Source of the DNA: Pedobacter frigidisoli
GTDB taxonomy: Bacteria > Bacteroidota > Bacteroidia > Sphingobacteriales > Sphingobacteriaceae
DNA: 64,000 nt
Direction of reading: 5' to 3'
Assembly: GCF_004331675.1 (NCBI RefSeq)
Contig: NZ_SJSN01000018.1
Coordinates: forward strand, 1-64,000
A model generated the notes under the pieces. The model worked only from the letters and a program-made list of their open reading frames with translations. It ran no database searches and was not told the origin of the DNA. The translations under genes were made by a program, and so were the position numbers. Below, piece after piece: positions 7,364 to 15,291 of the stretch. The stretch's first letter is position 1; each line of letters begins with the position of its first letter.

Positions 7364-7780
7364 ATGAAACAAGTATTTATCAATTTACCTGTCGTTGATG
7401 TAGAAAAATCAATGAAATTCTACACACAGCTAGGATTTTCGAACAACCCACTATTCTCTGATGGTGAACAAAAGTGTATGGTTTGGAGCGAACAAATCTA
7501 TGTAATGCTTCAGTCAAGGGAATTTTTCATTTCATTTATTAAAAAACCTTTGTTAGATACAACAAAGAATGTATCAGCAACCTTTACACTTCCAGTCGAA
7601 AGCCTTGAAAGGGTAAATGAGGTAGTAGAAAACGGTTTAAAAGCTGGCGGTGTAGAGCCATCACCAATGCAAGATGAGGGATTTATGCAATTGAGAAGTA
7701 TTGAGGATTTGGATGGGCACACTTGGGCAATAATTTATTTAGATATGGATAAATTCAGAGCCACCAAAAATGTTAAATAA
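7364..7780 (+). CDS. VOC-family protein
   Basis: This is the third VOC-fold protein in this stretch (138 residues). It starts FINLPVVDVEKSMKFYTQLGF and ends IEDLDGHTWAIIYLDMDKF. This branch resembles the glyoxalase-like proteins often annotated as lactoylglutathione-lyase relatives without proven activity. It is the last gene of the 5.0-7.8 kb same-strand run; an 86-base gap with a new promoter follows. Confidence 0.75.
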   Translation: MKQVFINLPVVDVEKSMKFYTQLGFSNNPLFSDGEQKCMVWSEQIYVMLQSREFFISFIKKPLLDTTKNVSATFTLPVESLERVNEVVENGLKAGGVEPSPMQDEGFMQLRSIEDLDGHTWAIIYLDMDKFRATKNVK

Positions 7781-7818
7781 TTACGTCAATAGGAACTCAT
7801 TTCTATAGAAACTTCATT

Positions 7819-7853
7819 TTTGCCAAATGACAAATTCCTAGAAAATAACTTTG
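7819..7853 (+). promoter_or_regulatory. Candidate Crp-type operator and promoter (site 1)
   Basis: The 16-base near-palindrome TTTGCCAAATGACAAA lies at 7819-7834, followed by a perfect -7 box TAACTTTG at 7846-7853, just before the Crp-like gene. A sister site, TTTGTCAAATGGCAAA, precedes the next gene. Both fit TTTGYCA-AA-TGRCAAA, as expected for a Crp/Fnr-family dimer. Confidence 0.6.
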
Positions 7854-7866
7854 ACTACCTTGCATT

Positions 7867-8436
7867 ATGAAAGAATTAATAGCATACATCCTACAGTTTG
7901 GAAATCTCAATCAACATCAAATCGATTTAATCTCGAAAAAAGCAACTTTATTAGCGCTTAGAAAAGATGAGTATTTTTCAGAGGCAGGAAAAATTGCGCA
8001 GCAAGTTGGTTTTACTTTAGATGGTATTGTGCGTGTTTGTTATTACAACAATAAGGGAGAAGAAATTACCAAATATTTTATCGAAGAAAACAATTTGGTA
8101 GTCGATTTGGAAAGTTTTGATAATCAAATTCCATCATCTGCCTATGTTCAGGCCATCACCGACTGTAAAATTCTCCTTTTTTCTAGAAAAGATTGGAACG
8201 AGCTCTTAGATACCATTATTGGCTGGGATACGATTGTGCACAAAATTATATCAAAGGCATTAAGGCAAAAAGTAGATCGAAGAAGTCCATTAGTATCTGA
8301 AGATGCAACTACACGTTATTTAAAATTTCTGGAAATATATCCCAATGTGGTTAACCGCATTCCACTTTCATATATAGCTTCATATTTGGGCATTACGCAA
8401 TCCTCACTAAGTAGGATAAGAAAAAATATCAGCTAA
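7867..8436 (+). CDS. Crp/Fnr-family transcriptional regulator
   Basis: The 189-residue regulator has an N-terminal cyclic-nucleotide-binding-like beta roll (about 20-120, with GFTLDGIVRVCYYNNKGEE and TKYFIEENNLVVDLES). A dimerisation helix and a shortened C-terminal helix-turn-helix follow, ending IPLSYIASYLGITQSSLSRIRK. There are no Fnr-type cysteines, and the canonical cAMP phosphate-binding Arg-Ser motif is not evident, so the ligand is unknown. This C-terminal ending is typical of the abundant Bacteroidota Crp group. The matching operators upstream of itself and of the following SDR gene suggest a two-gene regulon. Confidence 0.85.
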   Translation: MKELIAYILQFGNLNQHQIDLISKKATLLALRKDEYFSEAGKIAQQVGFTLDGIVRVCYYNNKGEEITKYFIEENNLVVDLESFDNQIPSSAYVQAITDCKILLFSRKDWNELLDTIIGWDTIVHKIISKALRQKVDRRSPLVSEDATTRYLKFLEIYPNVVNRIPLSYIASYLGITQSSLSRIRKNIS

Positions 8437-8442
8437 TCATTT

Positions 8443-8487
8443 TTTGTCAAATGGCAAACGATTTCATTTTCAGATTGCTCAACTTTA
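8443..8487 (+). promoter_or_regulatory. Candidate Crp-type operator and promoter (site 2)
   Basis: TTTGTCAAATGGCAAA lies at 8443-8458, with a weaker -7 box CAACTTTA at 8480-8487 ahead of the SDR gene. The half-sites are the same as in site 1 but swapped. The distance from operator to -7 box is 10 bases longer than at site 1, about one helical turn. That keeps the protein on the same face of the DNA. Confidence 0.55.
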
Positions 8488-8512
8488 CATCATAACTTAA
8501 AGAAATTAAAAA

Positions 8513-9250
8513 ATGAAATCAGTATTAATAACAGGAGCCAACAGAAGCATTGGTTTAGAAATCACGAAACAACTATCAAAAAAAGGGCTATTCGTTTATT
8601 TAGGTAGTCGCGATCTGGAAAAAGGAAATGCAGTTGCAAAAGAATTAAATGAAAATGGTTTTCAAAACATCAAGGCTATCGAAATTGATTCTACTAAGCC
8701 TGAAACCATTTTGGAGGCGAAGAACATTATCGAAAGTGAGCAAGGTAGGTTGGATATTCTTATCAATAATGCAGGCATTAGTGGCGCTTTCCCACAAGCA
8801 ATCCCCGATGCACCAATTTCCGCCATTCAAGAAGTTTTCGATACTAACTTTTTCGGTGTGATTAGTGTAACACAAACATTTTTAGAATTGCTGAAAAAGT
8901 CGGACAGCCCAAGAATAAGTAACATCACTTCTGGCCTTGGCTCGTTAACTTTACATAGCGATCCGAATTGGAAATACTATAACTTTAAAGCGACCAGTTA
9001 CTTAACTTCGAAAGCAGCACTTAACGCATTTACAATTGTACTCGCCTTTGAATTAAAAGACTTAAATTTCAAGGTAAATGCGATTGACCCGGGCTACACA
9101 GCAACCGATTTCAACCACCACAATGGACCAGGAACTGTAGAGAGTGCAGCAAGCTTCATCATTAAGCATACTTTAACGGATGAAAATGCACCAACTGGGA
9201 AATTTTTCAGCAACGACATCGAAGATGGAACTGAGGTTAGTCCTTGGTAG
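8513..9250 (+). CDS. Short-chain dehydrogenase/reductase
   Basis: The 245-residue classical SDR has the cofactor motif TGANRSIG (7-14), NNAG (85-88), a catalytic Ser at about 140 and the Tyr163-x3-Lys167 pair in SYLTSKAAL. The residue after the second strand (GSRDLEKG) suggests NADP(H) preference. It is an oxidoreductase on an unknown carbonyl or hydroxy substrate. Its promoter carries the same near-palindrome as the adjacent crp-like gene, so it is probably the direct target of that regulator. Confidence 0.85.
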   Translation: MKSVLITGANRSIGLEITKQLSKKGLFVYLGSRDLEKGNAVAKELNENGFQNIKAIEIDSTKPETILEAKNIIESEQGRLDILINNAGISGAFPQAIPDAPISAIQEVFDTNFFGVISVTQTFLELLKKSDSPRISNITSGLGSLTLHSDPNWKYYNFKATSYLTSKAALNAFTIVLAFELKDLNFKVNAIDPGYTATDFNHHNGPGTVESAASFIIKHTLTDENAPTGKFFSNDIEDGTEVSPW

Positions 9251-9323
9251 GAATGTTTCCATAGTTACTATTAAAATCGATGATGGAATGCAATAAATCA
9301 AAATGTTCTTATAGGTTTGATTA

Positions 9324-10016
9324 ATGATTGATAACGATACAAAACGACTTTCTCGCCTCACTGCAATTTTAACACAGTTACAAACGAAACGACTTTTAAC
9401 TGCATCTGAATTAGCTAAAAAGTTTTCCGTTAGTGTAAGAACAATCTACAGGGATATTAGGGCATTAGAACAATCGGGCGTTCCAATTTTTACCGAAGAA
9501 GGAAAAGGCTACAGCTTGGTGGAAGGTTATAAAATCCCACCGGTAATGTTTACCGAAACCCAAGCAAATGCACTTATTTTGGCAGAACAGCTGGTACTAA
9601 AAAACAAGGATGCATCATTTGTTAAGGATTATATTGAAGCCATTGATAAAATAAAGGCGGTATTGGCCCATTCGATTAAAGATAAGGTAAACCTGCTGGC
9701 CGAAAGGACCCGTTTCAGTCAAAATATAAATAGCGAAAAAAATAGCAATAATCTATCCGATTTGCAGTATGCCCTCACCAGTTTTTGTTTAACAAAAATT
9801 GAATATATAAACGAGGCTAAAGAATCTACAAGCAGGTTGGTTGAGCCCTTTGCATTATTAAGTACGCAGGAGAATTGGCTACTGGTGGCTTGGTGTCGAT
9901 CGCGTAAGGATTTTAGATTTTTTCGCTTAGATCGGATTAAAAAACTAGAGCTGCTTAGCGAAAAGTTCGCCCCACATAAAATGACCTTGCAAGAATATTT
10001 CGATCGTCATCATTAA
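9324..10016 (+). CDS. YafY-type HTH/WYL-domain regulator
   Basis: The 230-residue protein has an N-terminal DeoR-type winged helix (about 10-65: LTASELAKKFSVSVRTIYRDIRALEQSG) and a WYL domain in the second half (RLVEPFALLSTQENWLLVAWCRSRKDFRFFRLDRI). WYL proteins sense small ligands, and many YafY-like members control one or two adjacent genes. The intergenic region downstream contains an inverted repeat TGACA-N6-TGTCA immediately before the DUF1569 gene. That is a likely operator. Confidence 0.85.
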   Translation: MIDNDTKRLSRLTAILTQLQTKRLLTASELAKKFSVSVRTIYRDIRALEQSGVPIFTEEGKGYSLVEGYKIPPVMFTETQANALILAEQLVLKNKDASFVKDYIEAIDKIKAVLAHSIKDKVNLLAERTRFSQNINSEKNSNNLSDLQYALTSFCLTKIEYINEAKESTSRLVEPFALLSTQENWLLVAWCRSRKDFRFFRLDRIKKLELLSEKFAPHKMTLQEYFDRHH

Positions 10017-10030
10017 ATCTTTTTAACCCC

Positions 10031-10065
10031 TGACATAGGGCTGTCACTAGCCACATTTACTTTTG
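10031..10065 (+). promoter_or_regulatory. Candidate WYL-regulator operator plus promoter
   Basis: A perfect 5+5 inverted repeat, TGACA at 10031-10035 and TGTCA at 10042-10046, has a six-base spacer. It lies 11 bases upstream of a perfect -7 box TACTTTTG (10058-10065), which places it over the -33 region. It sits between the YafY-type gene and the DUF1569 gene. Confidence 0.6.
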
Positions 10066-10089
10066 AAGAATAAATCAAATCCATAAAAA

Positions 10090-10542
10090 ATGAACAATTT
10101 ATTCAATCCAGCTGATGTGTCAGGTATTTTATCACGAATCGAAAAATTATCGCCAAATGCTCAAAAACAGTGGGGCAAAATGACTGTTAACCAAATGCTT
10201 GCACATTGTACAGCGTCGTTGGAAACGGCAATGGGATTGCATCGCCCAGAAAGATTAGGTTTTGTTGGCCGCTTTTTCGGCAAGTTAATGAAACCGAAAT
10301 TTTTTAGCGATCAGCCCTTTCCTAAAAATAGTACAACTGATAAAAGTTATATTATCACGGGAAATCCAGACTTTGAAACGGAGAAAACGAGGGTAATCAA
10401 ACAGATTAAGCAATTTTCTGATGGTGGGCCAGCCAATTGCACCACACATCCACAAGCATTTTTCGGAGCACTTACACCTGAAGAATGGGCATTAATGCAA
10501 TGGAAACATTTCGACCACCATTTAAGGCAATTTGGTGCATAA
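10090..10542 (+). CDS. DUF1569 (DinB-like) protein
   Basis: The 150-residue protein matches DUF1569: SRIEKLSPNAQKQWGKMTVNQMLAHCTASLETAMG near the N-terminus and ALTPEEWALMQWKHFDHHLRQFG at the end. Candidate metal-binding His residues (AHC, HFDHH) fit the DinB/YfiT four-helix metalloenzyme fold. The activity is unknown. It is the first gene after the WYL-type operator, with the YdeI-like gene 11 bases behind, so both probably form the regulated operon. Confidence 0.75.
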   Translation: MNNLFNPADVSGILSRIEKLSPNAQKQWGKMTVNQMLAHCTASLETAMGLHRPERLGFVGRFFGKLMKPKFFSDQPFPKNSTTDKSYIITGNPDFETEKTRVIKQIKQFSDGGPANCTTHPQAFFGALTPEEWALMQWKHFDHHLRQFGA

Positions 10543-10553
10543 ATTTAAACACG

Positions 10554-11129
10554 ATGAAAGCGGAAATAGCAACCTTTTATCCAACGAGTAAAGCGCAGTG
10601 GCGAGCATGGTTACAAGATAACCATTGCTCAAAAACTGCTGTTTGGCTTGTTCATTATAAAAAGAGTTCGGGTATTCCAACAATCTCCTGGAGCGATGCC
10701 GTTGATGAAGCACTATGTTTTGGCTGGATCGATAGCATCAGAAAAACCCTCGACGATGATAGATTTATACAATTTTTTAGCAAAAGAAAACCCAAAGGAA
10801 CCTGGTCTAAGGTAAATAAGGACAAAATCAAGCTCCTGATTGATGCAGGACTAATGACGACAGCAGGTTTCGAAGCAATTACTACAGCCAAAGAAAATGG
10901 ATCTTGGATAATTTTAGATGCTATTCAAGAATTAAACATTCCTAAAGATTTGTCAGCAGCTTTTAAATTACATAGTGGTTCAAAAAAGTTTTTTACAAGT
11001 TTGAGCAAATCGGTCAGGAAAGCCATTTTGCAATGGATTATTTTAGCTAAAAGGCCAGAAACTAGACAAAGCAGAATAAACGAAATTGCAGAACTCGCTG
11101 GCCAAAAGCTTAAACCTAAACAGTTTTAG
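10554..11129 (+). CDS. YdeI/OmpD-associated-family protein
   Basis: From the ATG at 10554 (11 bases after the DUF1569 stop) the product has 191 residues. Blocks characteristic of the family are FYPTSKAQWRAWLQDNH, TISWSDAVDEALCFGWIDSI and RFIQFFSKRKPKGTWSKVNK, followed by a C-terminal YdeI-type helix region (FFTSLSKSVRKAILQWIILAKRPETR, split here for clarity). Some members protect against bacteriocins, but the mechanism is not established. A 235-base stretch follows before the next gene, in which I see nothing firm. Confidence 0.75.
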   Translation: MKAEIATFYPTSKAQWRAWLQDNHCSKTAVWLVHYKKSSGIPTISWSDAVDEALCFGWIDSIRKTLDDDRFIQFFSKRKPKGTWSKVNKDKIKLLIDAGLMTTAGFEAITTAKENGSWIILDAIQELNIPKDLSAAFKLHSGSKKFFTSLSKSVRKAILQWIILAKRPETRQSRINEIAELAGQKLKPKQF

Positions 11130-11364
11130 TTAGCAGAGGTGGGTCAAATGTGTATCAAAGTTATTAACTAACCTGTTCAATTGCCCCCGCATAATGTCTG
11201 TTTCACCCCCTAGATAAATATCAATTAAACAATATATTTATCAAATGAAAAAGAGGATATTCTAAATGGCTATGCTTCTCATTATCTTAGATTCGTGTAA
11301 TATGGATACTAAGAAAGTGGCCATTAAAGCGGATTCAAATGAAACCATTAGAAAAAATAAAACG

Positions 11365-11856
11365 ATGCAAGATCAAGATTTTACCACTAGCTTTTTTGTT
11401 GATCAAACCCCAAAAACTGCATTCGATGCCATTAATAATGTTCGTGGTTGGTGGTCTGAAGAAATTGATGGCAATACGAACAAACTTAATGCTGTATTTA
11501 ATTATCACTTCGAGGATGTTCACCAATGTAAAATTAAGATCATTGAAATGATTCCCGACCAAAAAGTAGTTTGGCTAGTGGAAGAAAACTATTTTAAGTT
11601 TACCAAAGACAAAACAGAATGGACTGGAACTAAAATAATATTCGACATATCGAAAGTGGGCAATCAAACACAGATAAAATTTACACATCAAGGTTTAGTT
11701 CCCGAATATGAATGTTATAATATCTGTAAGGATGCCTGGGGAAATTACATCAACAATAGCTTGCGAAACTTGATCGAAACAGGTAAGGGCAACCCAAATG
11801 GAATAGGCAAACCTCAAACAGAAAATGAGAAAAAGTTAGGATCAAAAACAAAATAA
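11365..11856 (+). CDS. SRPBCC-domain protein
   Basis: The 163-residue START-like protein contains FDAINNVRGWWSEEI and FTKDKTEWTGTKIIFDIS, then HQGLVPEYECYNICKDAWGNYI, an arrangement common in AHSA1-like proteins of Bacteroidota. The ATG at 11365 starts directly at the conserved domain (MQDQDFTTSFFVDQ). Earlier in-frame ATGs at 11266 and 11302 would add up to 33 poorly conserved residues. It appears monocistronic. The ligand is unknown. Confidence 0.7.
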   Translation: MQDQDFTTSFFVDQTPKTAFDAINNVRGWWSEEIDGNTNKLNAVFNYHFEDVHQCKIKIIEMIPDQKVVWLVEENYFKFTKDKTEWTGTKIIFDISKVGNQTQIKFTHQGLVPEYECYNICKDAWGNYINNSLRNLIETGKGNPNGIGKPQTENEKKLGSKTK

Positions 11857-11912
11857 TTAGCAGAATTATAAACCAAAATCTAATGCGATATTTGTATCCT
11901 AAAACTTAGGAT

Positions 11913-12562
11913 ATGAAAGTTATTATTACAGGGGCAACAGGTTTTGTGGGCGAAGGCGTTTTACTAGAATGCTTGCAGAATAAATCCATAACCGAGGTAT
12001 TGCTAATTAATCGCCGACATTACGACTTGCAGCATCCAAAGCTAAAGGAAATAATTGTTGTCGATTTTTTCAGCTAGACAATTTCATTCATCAACTAAAA
12101 AATTACGATGCTTGTTTTTATTGTGCCGGAATTAGTTCTTTTAGGATGAATGAGAAAGACTACACTTTCATCACCTACGATACAACATTGGCATTTGCGA
12201 ACACCTTGCTTAAGGCAAATAAGGATATTTCATTTTGCTTTGTATCTGGCAGCCACACCGATAGTAGTGAAAACGGAAAAATGATGTGGGCAAGAGTTAA
12301 GGGTAAAACAGAAAATGCACTTATGCAAATGCCTTTCAAAAAGTAATACAATTTTCGCCCAGCCGGAATGATCCCTACTGAAGGACAAAAAAATGTAAAA
12401 ACAATTTATAAAATTCTCGTTAAAACAATTCAATTCTTTTCTCCAAAAAGTGTTAGCACCATGCAACAAATTGGCAAAGCCATGATTAATGCCGCTACCA
12501 ATGGCTATTCAAAACAAATACTCGAGGTTAAGGACATCAACGCCTTAGCGAATGAAATATAA
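11913..12562 (+). pseudogene. Broken NAD(P)-binding epimerase-like gene (frameshift and nonsense)
   Basis: The gene opens MKVIITGATGFVGEGVLLECL, a Rossmann GxxGxxG motif. Reading stops at TAG 12075-12077 just after a run of six T (12065-12070). Restoring one base there continues the same protein (FQLDNFIHQLKNYDACFYCAG, then MNEKDYTFITYDTTLAFANT). A second lesion is an in-frame TAA at 12344-12346, after which the same frame resumes with YNFRPAGMIPTEGQKN and runs to 12562. The intact protein would be about 216 residues, similar to short NAD-dependent epimerase/dehydratase relatives. Two independent lesions argue for true decay rather than one sequencing error. Confidence 0.8.
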
Positions 12563-12617
12563 ATTTCATTATCTAAAACTCCGCAAGTTTCGGGTGGTTT
12601 GGCACTGAGCCTAATAC

Positions 12618-12625
12618 TATTTTTG
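12618..12625 (+). promoter_or_regulatory. -7 promoter box for the alkylation-repair operon
   Basis: TATTTTTG matches TAnnTTTG exactly and lies 18 bases before the ATG of the AraC-Ogt gene. No E. coli-type Ada box is recognisable next to it. Confidence 0.5.
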
Positions 12626-12643
12626 TATATCAAATAGCACATT

Positions 12644-13495
12644 ATGAAATTACAAGATGAGATTAACTTTAATAGAATAGCCGAGGCCATTACCTACATC
12701 CAAACCAATTTTAAAAGCCAACCCAGCTTAGAGCAGGTGGCTGAGGCGGTAAGCCTCAGTCCTTTTCACTTCCAAAGGCTTTTTAGCGATTGGGCAGGTA
12801 CAAGTCCTAAAAGATTTTTGCAATACATTAGCATTGGCCATGCAAAGAAAATGTTAAGAGAGAATCAAAGTCTTTTTGATACAGCTATAGCAACAGGTTT
12901 ATCTGGATCTAGCCGTCTTCATGATTTATTCATCAACATAGAGGGTATGACCCCAGGAGAGTATAAAAACGGAGGTGAAAACCTAAAAATAAATTACAGT
13001 TTTAGCGAGAGCACTTTCGGAAATATTATTATTGCATCTACCATCAGGGGAATTTGCCATATTGGCTTTTATGAGGATGAAACTACTGCACTAAACAAAC
13101 TGCAAAATCAATTTCCCGCAGCAACATATCAACATTTAACAGATTTACAGCAACAAAATGCCTTAATCCTTTTCAGTAACGAGTGGGATAAATTAACGCA
13201 GATTAAGCTGCATTTAAAAGGAACCGATTTTCAGTTAAAAGTTTGGGAAACCTTACTTAAAATCCCAATGGGAAATCTTTCAACTTACGGAACAATCGCA
13301 AAACAGCTACAAAACCCAAAAGCTTCCAGAGCCGTTGGAACTGCCATTGGCGATAATCCAGTTGCCTTTTTAATTCCTTGTCATCGTGTAATTCAATCTA
13401 GTGGAGCGCTTGGTGGTTATCATTGGGGAATGAGCCGAAAATCTGCAATGATTGGCTGGGAAGCTGCCAAAATCAATCACCTTGATGAATGCTAA
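12644..13495 (+). CDS. AraC-type regulator fused to O6-methylguanine-DNA methyltransferase
   Basis: The 283-residue protein has an AraC double helix-turn-helix at about 12-110 (SLEQVAEAVSLSPFHFQRLFSDWAG and an RLHDLFINIEGMTPGEYK second motif). A methyltransferase domain follows at about 120-280 with the active site PCHRV (acceptor Cys246). It transfers O6-alkyl groups from guanine to its own Cys. This is E. coli Ada without its N-terminal zinc domain. That domain is encoded by the next gene, which overlaps this one by 7 bases, and AlkB follows. The three would form an inducible alkylation-damage response. Confidence 0.85.
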   Translation: MKLQDEINFNRIAEAITYIQTNFKSQPSLEQVAEAVSLSPFHFQRLFSDWAGTSPKRFLQYISIGHAKKMLRENQSLFDTAIATGLSGSSRLHDLFINIEGMTPGEYKNGGENLKINYSFSESTFGNIIIASTIRGICHIGFYEDETTALNKLQNQFPAATYQHLTDLQQQNALILFSNEWDKLTQIKLHLKGTDFQLKVWETLLKIPMGNLSTYGTIAKQLQNPKASRAVGTAIGDNPVAFLIPCHRVIQSSGALGGYHWGMSRKSAMIGWEAAKINHLDEC

Positions 13496-13737
13496 AACAT
13501 ATTGACTTATCAACCAAAATATTAAAAATTCTACTTAAAAATAAGGAAATTTGTTTTGCGGGCAATTTGAGACTGAAAATTTACGGAGCATTAACATGTA
13601 AATCGGGCAAGCGAATGAAAATGGAAAATCGAGTACTTTTCCGATCAGAAAGCGAGGCTGTAGAAAATGGTTATCGGCCCTGCGGCCACTGCCAACATCA
13701 AAAATATAAACAATGGATTTATTCAACCAAGAAATAG
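13489..13737 (+). CDS. Stand-alone Ada metal-binding-domain protein
   Basis: The 82-residue protein resembles the N-terminal domain of Ada: a FAGNLRLKIYGALTCKSGKRMK block, ENRVLFRSESEAVENGYRPCGHC, then a basic end. Cysteines are at 22, 37, 65 and 68. The RPCxxC pair corresponds to the C-terminal zinc pair of Ada. The CxxxC pair that contains the methyl-accepting Cys in E. coli is reduced to one Cys (37), with Cys22 a possible substitute. Ada's domain repairs methylphosphotriesters. Whether this version is catalytic is uncertain. It overlaps both neighbours, so it is translationally coupled. Confidence 0.75.
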   Translation: MLKHIDLSTKILKILLKNKEICFAGNLRLKIYGALTCKSGKRMKMENRVLFRSESEAVENGYRPCGHCQHQKYKQWIYSTKK

Positions 13738-14321
13738 ATGTCGATCAAAATTTGCTTCCTTACGGCGGAACGGTAAATTATTACGGCAAGCTTTTTACGC
13801 GGGAACAAGCCAATCAATATTTCCATATTTTAATGGATACGATTGAGTGGAAAAATGACGAGGCCTTTATTATGGGAAAGCACATTATTACCAAAAGAAA
13901 AGTTGCTTGGTATGGCGATGAGGAATATTCTTATACCTATTCTCGTGCATCGAAAACTGCGCTGCCATGGACTGAAGAATTGTTAGCCCTCAAACATATT
14001 GCAGAAAAGGAAACAGGCACGAACTTTAACTCTTGCCTGCTAAATTTGTATCATAGTGGGGATGAAGGCATGGCTTACCACAGCGACGATGAGAAAGCAT
14101 TGGCTAAGGATTCTGCTATTGCCTCATTAAGTTTTGGTGCGGAAAGAAAATTTCTGCTAAAGCATAAACAGACGAAAGAAACCATTTCTATCTTTTTAGA
14201 ACATGGAAGTTTGCTGGTAATGAAAGGCGAAACCCAAACCAATTGGTTACACCGCTTACCACCAACAAAAAAAGCGATCAGTCCTCGGGTTAATTTAACC
14301 TTTAGAACTATGATCGCTTAA
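13713..14321 (+). CDS. alkB: AlkB-family 2-oxoglutarate/Fe(II) DNA dealkylase
   Basis: The 202-residue protein has the full iron site: His123-x-Asp125 in AYHSDDE and His180 in NWLHRLP. The 2-oxoglutarate-binding arginines (Arg192, Arg198) lie in PRVNLTFR. It resembles the ALKBH2/3-like branch common in Bacteroidota. It oxidatively removes N1-methyladenine and N3-methylcytosine lesions. Its start lies 25 bases inside the preceding Ada-domain gene, so the three repair genes form one tightly packed operon. The last stop is 18 bases from the convergent lipoprotein gene. Confidence 0.85.
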   Translation: MDLFNQEIDVDQNLLPYGGTVNYYGKLFTREQANQYFHILMDTIEWKNDEAFIMGKHIITKRKVAWYGDEEYSYTYSRASKTALPWTEELLALKHIAEKETGTNFNSCLLNLYHSGDEGMAYHSDDEKALAKDSAIASLSFGAERKFLLKHKQTKETISIFLEHGSLLVMKGETQTNWLHRLPPTKKAISPRVNLTFRTMIA

Positions 14322-14339
14322 TTTTGGAAATGGAAGTTA

Positions 14340-15131
14340 TTAGTTCTTAAATTCCTTAATATCTACAATACGATCAGGATTACCATTATATTTTAGAAAT
14401 GGAGTTCCGTTTGCATTGGTAATCCACCCGTAATTTTGCTGAATTTCTCCGGCGGCTCTATCGGGCTCAGCTAACAAACTTGCCGGTACCTGAAGTGTTT
14501 GGGTCTCTCCGTTACGATAATTAACCTGATAAAGTGCGCTTGGCGTTAAGAATACCAAAGTGGTCTTATCTCTAGAATACATAAAGAATCTCCCTTGAAT
14601 CCTTTCACTGTCGTTTTGCCTTTTTATTGGATAAACTTTTCCATTAACAGAGTTAACTATAAAATCATTGTTGATTACAAAATTGGTTCTACTAAGTTCA
14701 ACCAATCCATCCGTAAATTTAGCATCCTCTTTTCCTGTTGATGGTCTATCTAAGCTGATTACGTCTGATTTTCCATCTTTTACTACTACAAGATAAAACG
14801 GAGAAACCATAGCTGAAGAATCTACAACTTGAACAACAGCTGCTGTATTTTGGCTATTGATGAACCTTGCATTTTTAAATAAGGTGGCCAATGGCTTTTT
14901 TCCGTCTTGAATATTAATGGTTGTATCCTTATATTTAATAACGAAATGATCTTGATTATCGGCCCTATTCGAATCTACGCGAACAAGGGTTAGCACATTT
15001 TTTTTAGATTTTGGAAACTCATCGAAGCTTTCATTCGCAGCTAATACACGTGGCGTGTAAGTTTTTTCTAATCCACCGCTGCAGGCGAATAAAGTTGTGG
15101 AGAGTAGAAGCGCAAAAATTACTTTTTTCAT
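14340..15131 (-). CDS. Hypothetical lipoprotein
   Basis: The 263-residue protein has a lipoprotein signal ending LFAC (Cys17), so it is predicted to be lipid-anchored. The mature part contains repeated short beta-strand segments with tyrosine/phenylalanine-led turns (for example GRFFMYSRDKTTLVFLTPSALYQVNY), suggestive of a beta-propeller-like or WD-like fragment. I recognise no family. It is a single gene, convergent with alkB and divergent from the LuxR-type gene. Confidence 0.6.
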   Translation of the reverse strand: MKKVIFALLLSTTLFACSGGLEKTYTPRVLAANESFDEFPKSKKNVLTLVRVDSNRADNQDHFVIKYKDTTINIQDGKKPLATLFKNARFINSQNTAAVVQVVDSSAMVSPFYLVVVKDGKSDVISLDRPSTGKEDAKFTDGLVELSRTNFVINNDFIVNSVNGKVYPIKRQNDSERIQGRFFMYSRDKTTLVFLTPSALYQVNYRNGETQTLQVPASLLAEPDRAAGEIQQNYGWITNANGTPFLKYNGNPDRIVDIKEFKN

Positions 15132-15291
15132 AATATTTGATTAGATAGTTTTTTGCTAATTTATAATCTTTATTCCTTTACCTAAAAAATTAAGGGAAAA
15201 TTATTCAATTCACATAAAAATGTTGCAAGCAACTAATTCATTTTACTACTCATTTTAACAGATTTTTTTATTTTTGGTTAAAGAAATTTCG

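Noticed and set aside
13489..14321. Overlapping starts in the Ada/AlkB operon as mis-called genes
   Set aside because: Each reading frame shows its own family motifs up to the overlaps (RPCGHC at the end of the first, conserved N-terminus in the second), so short overlaps are real and common here.
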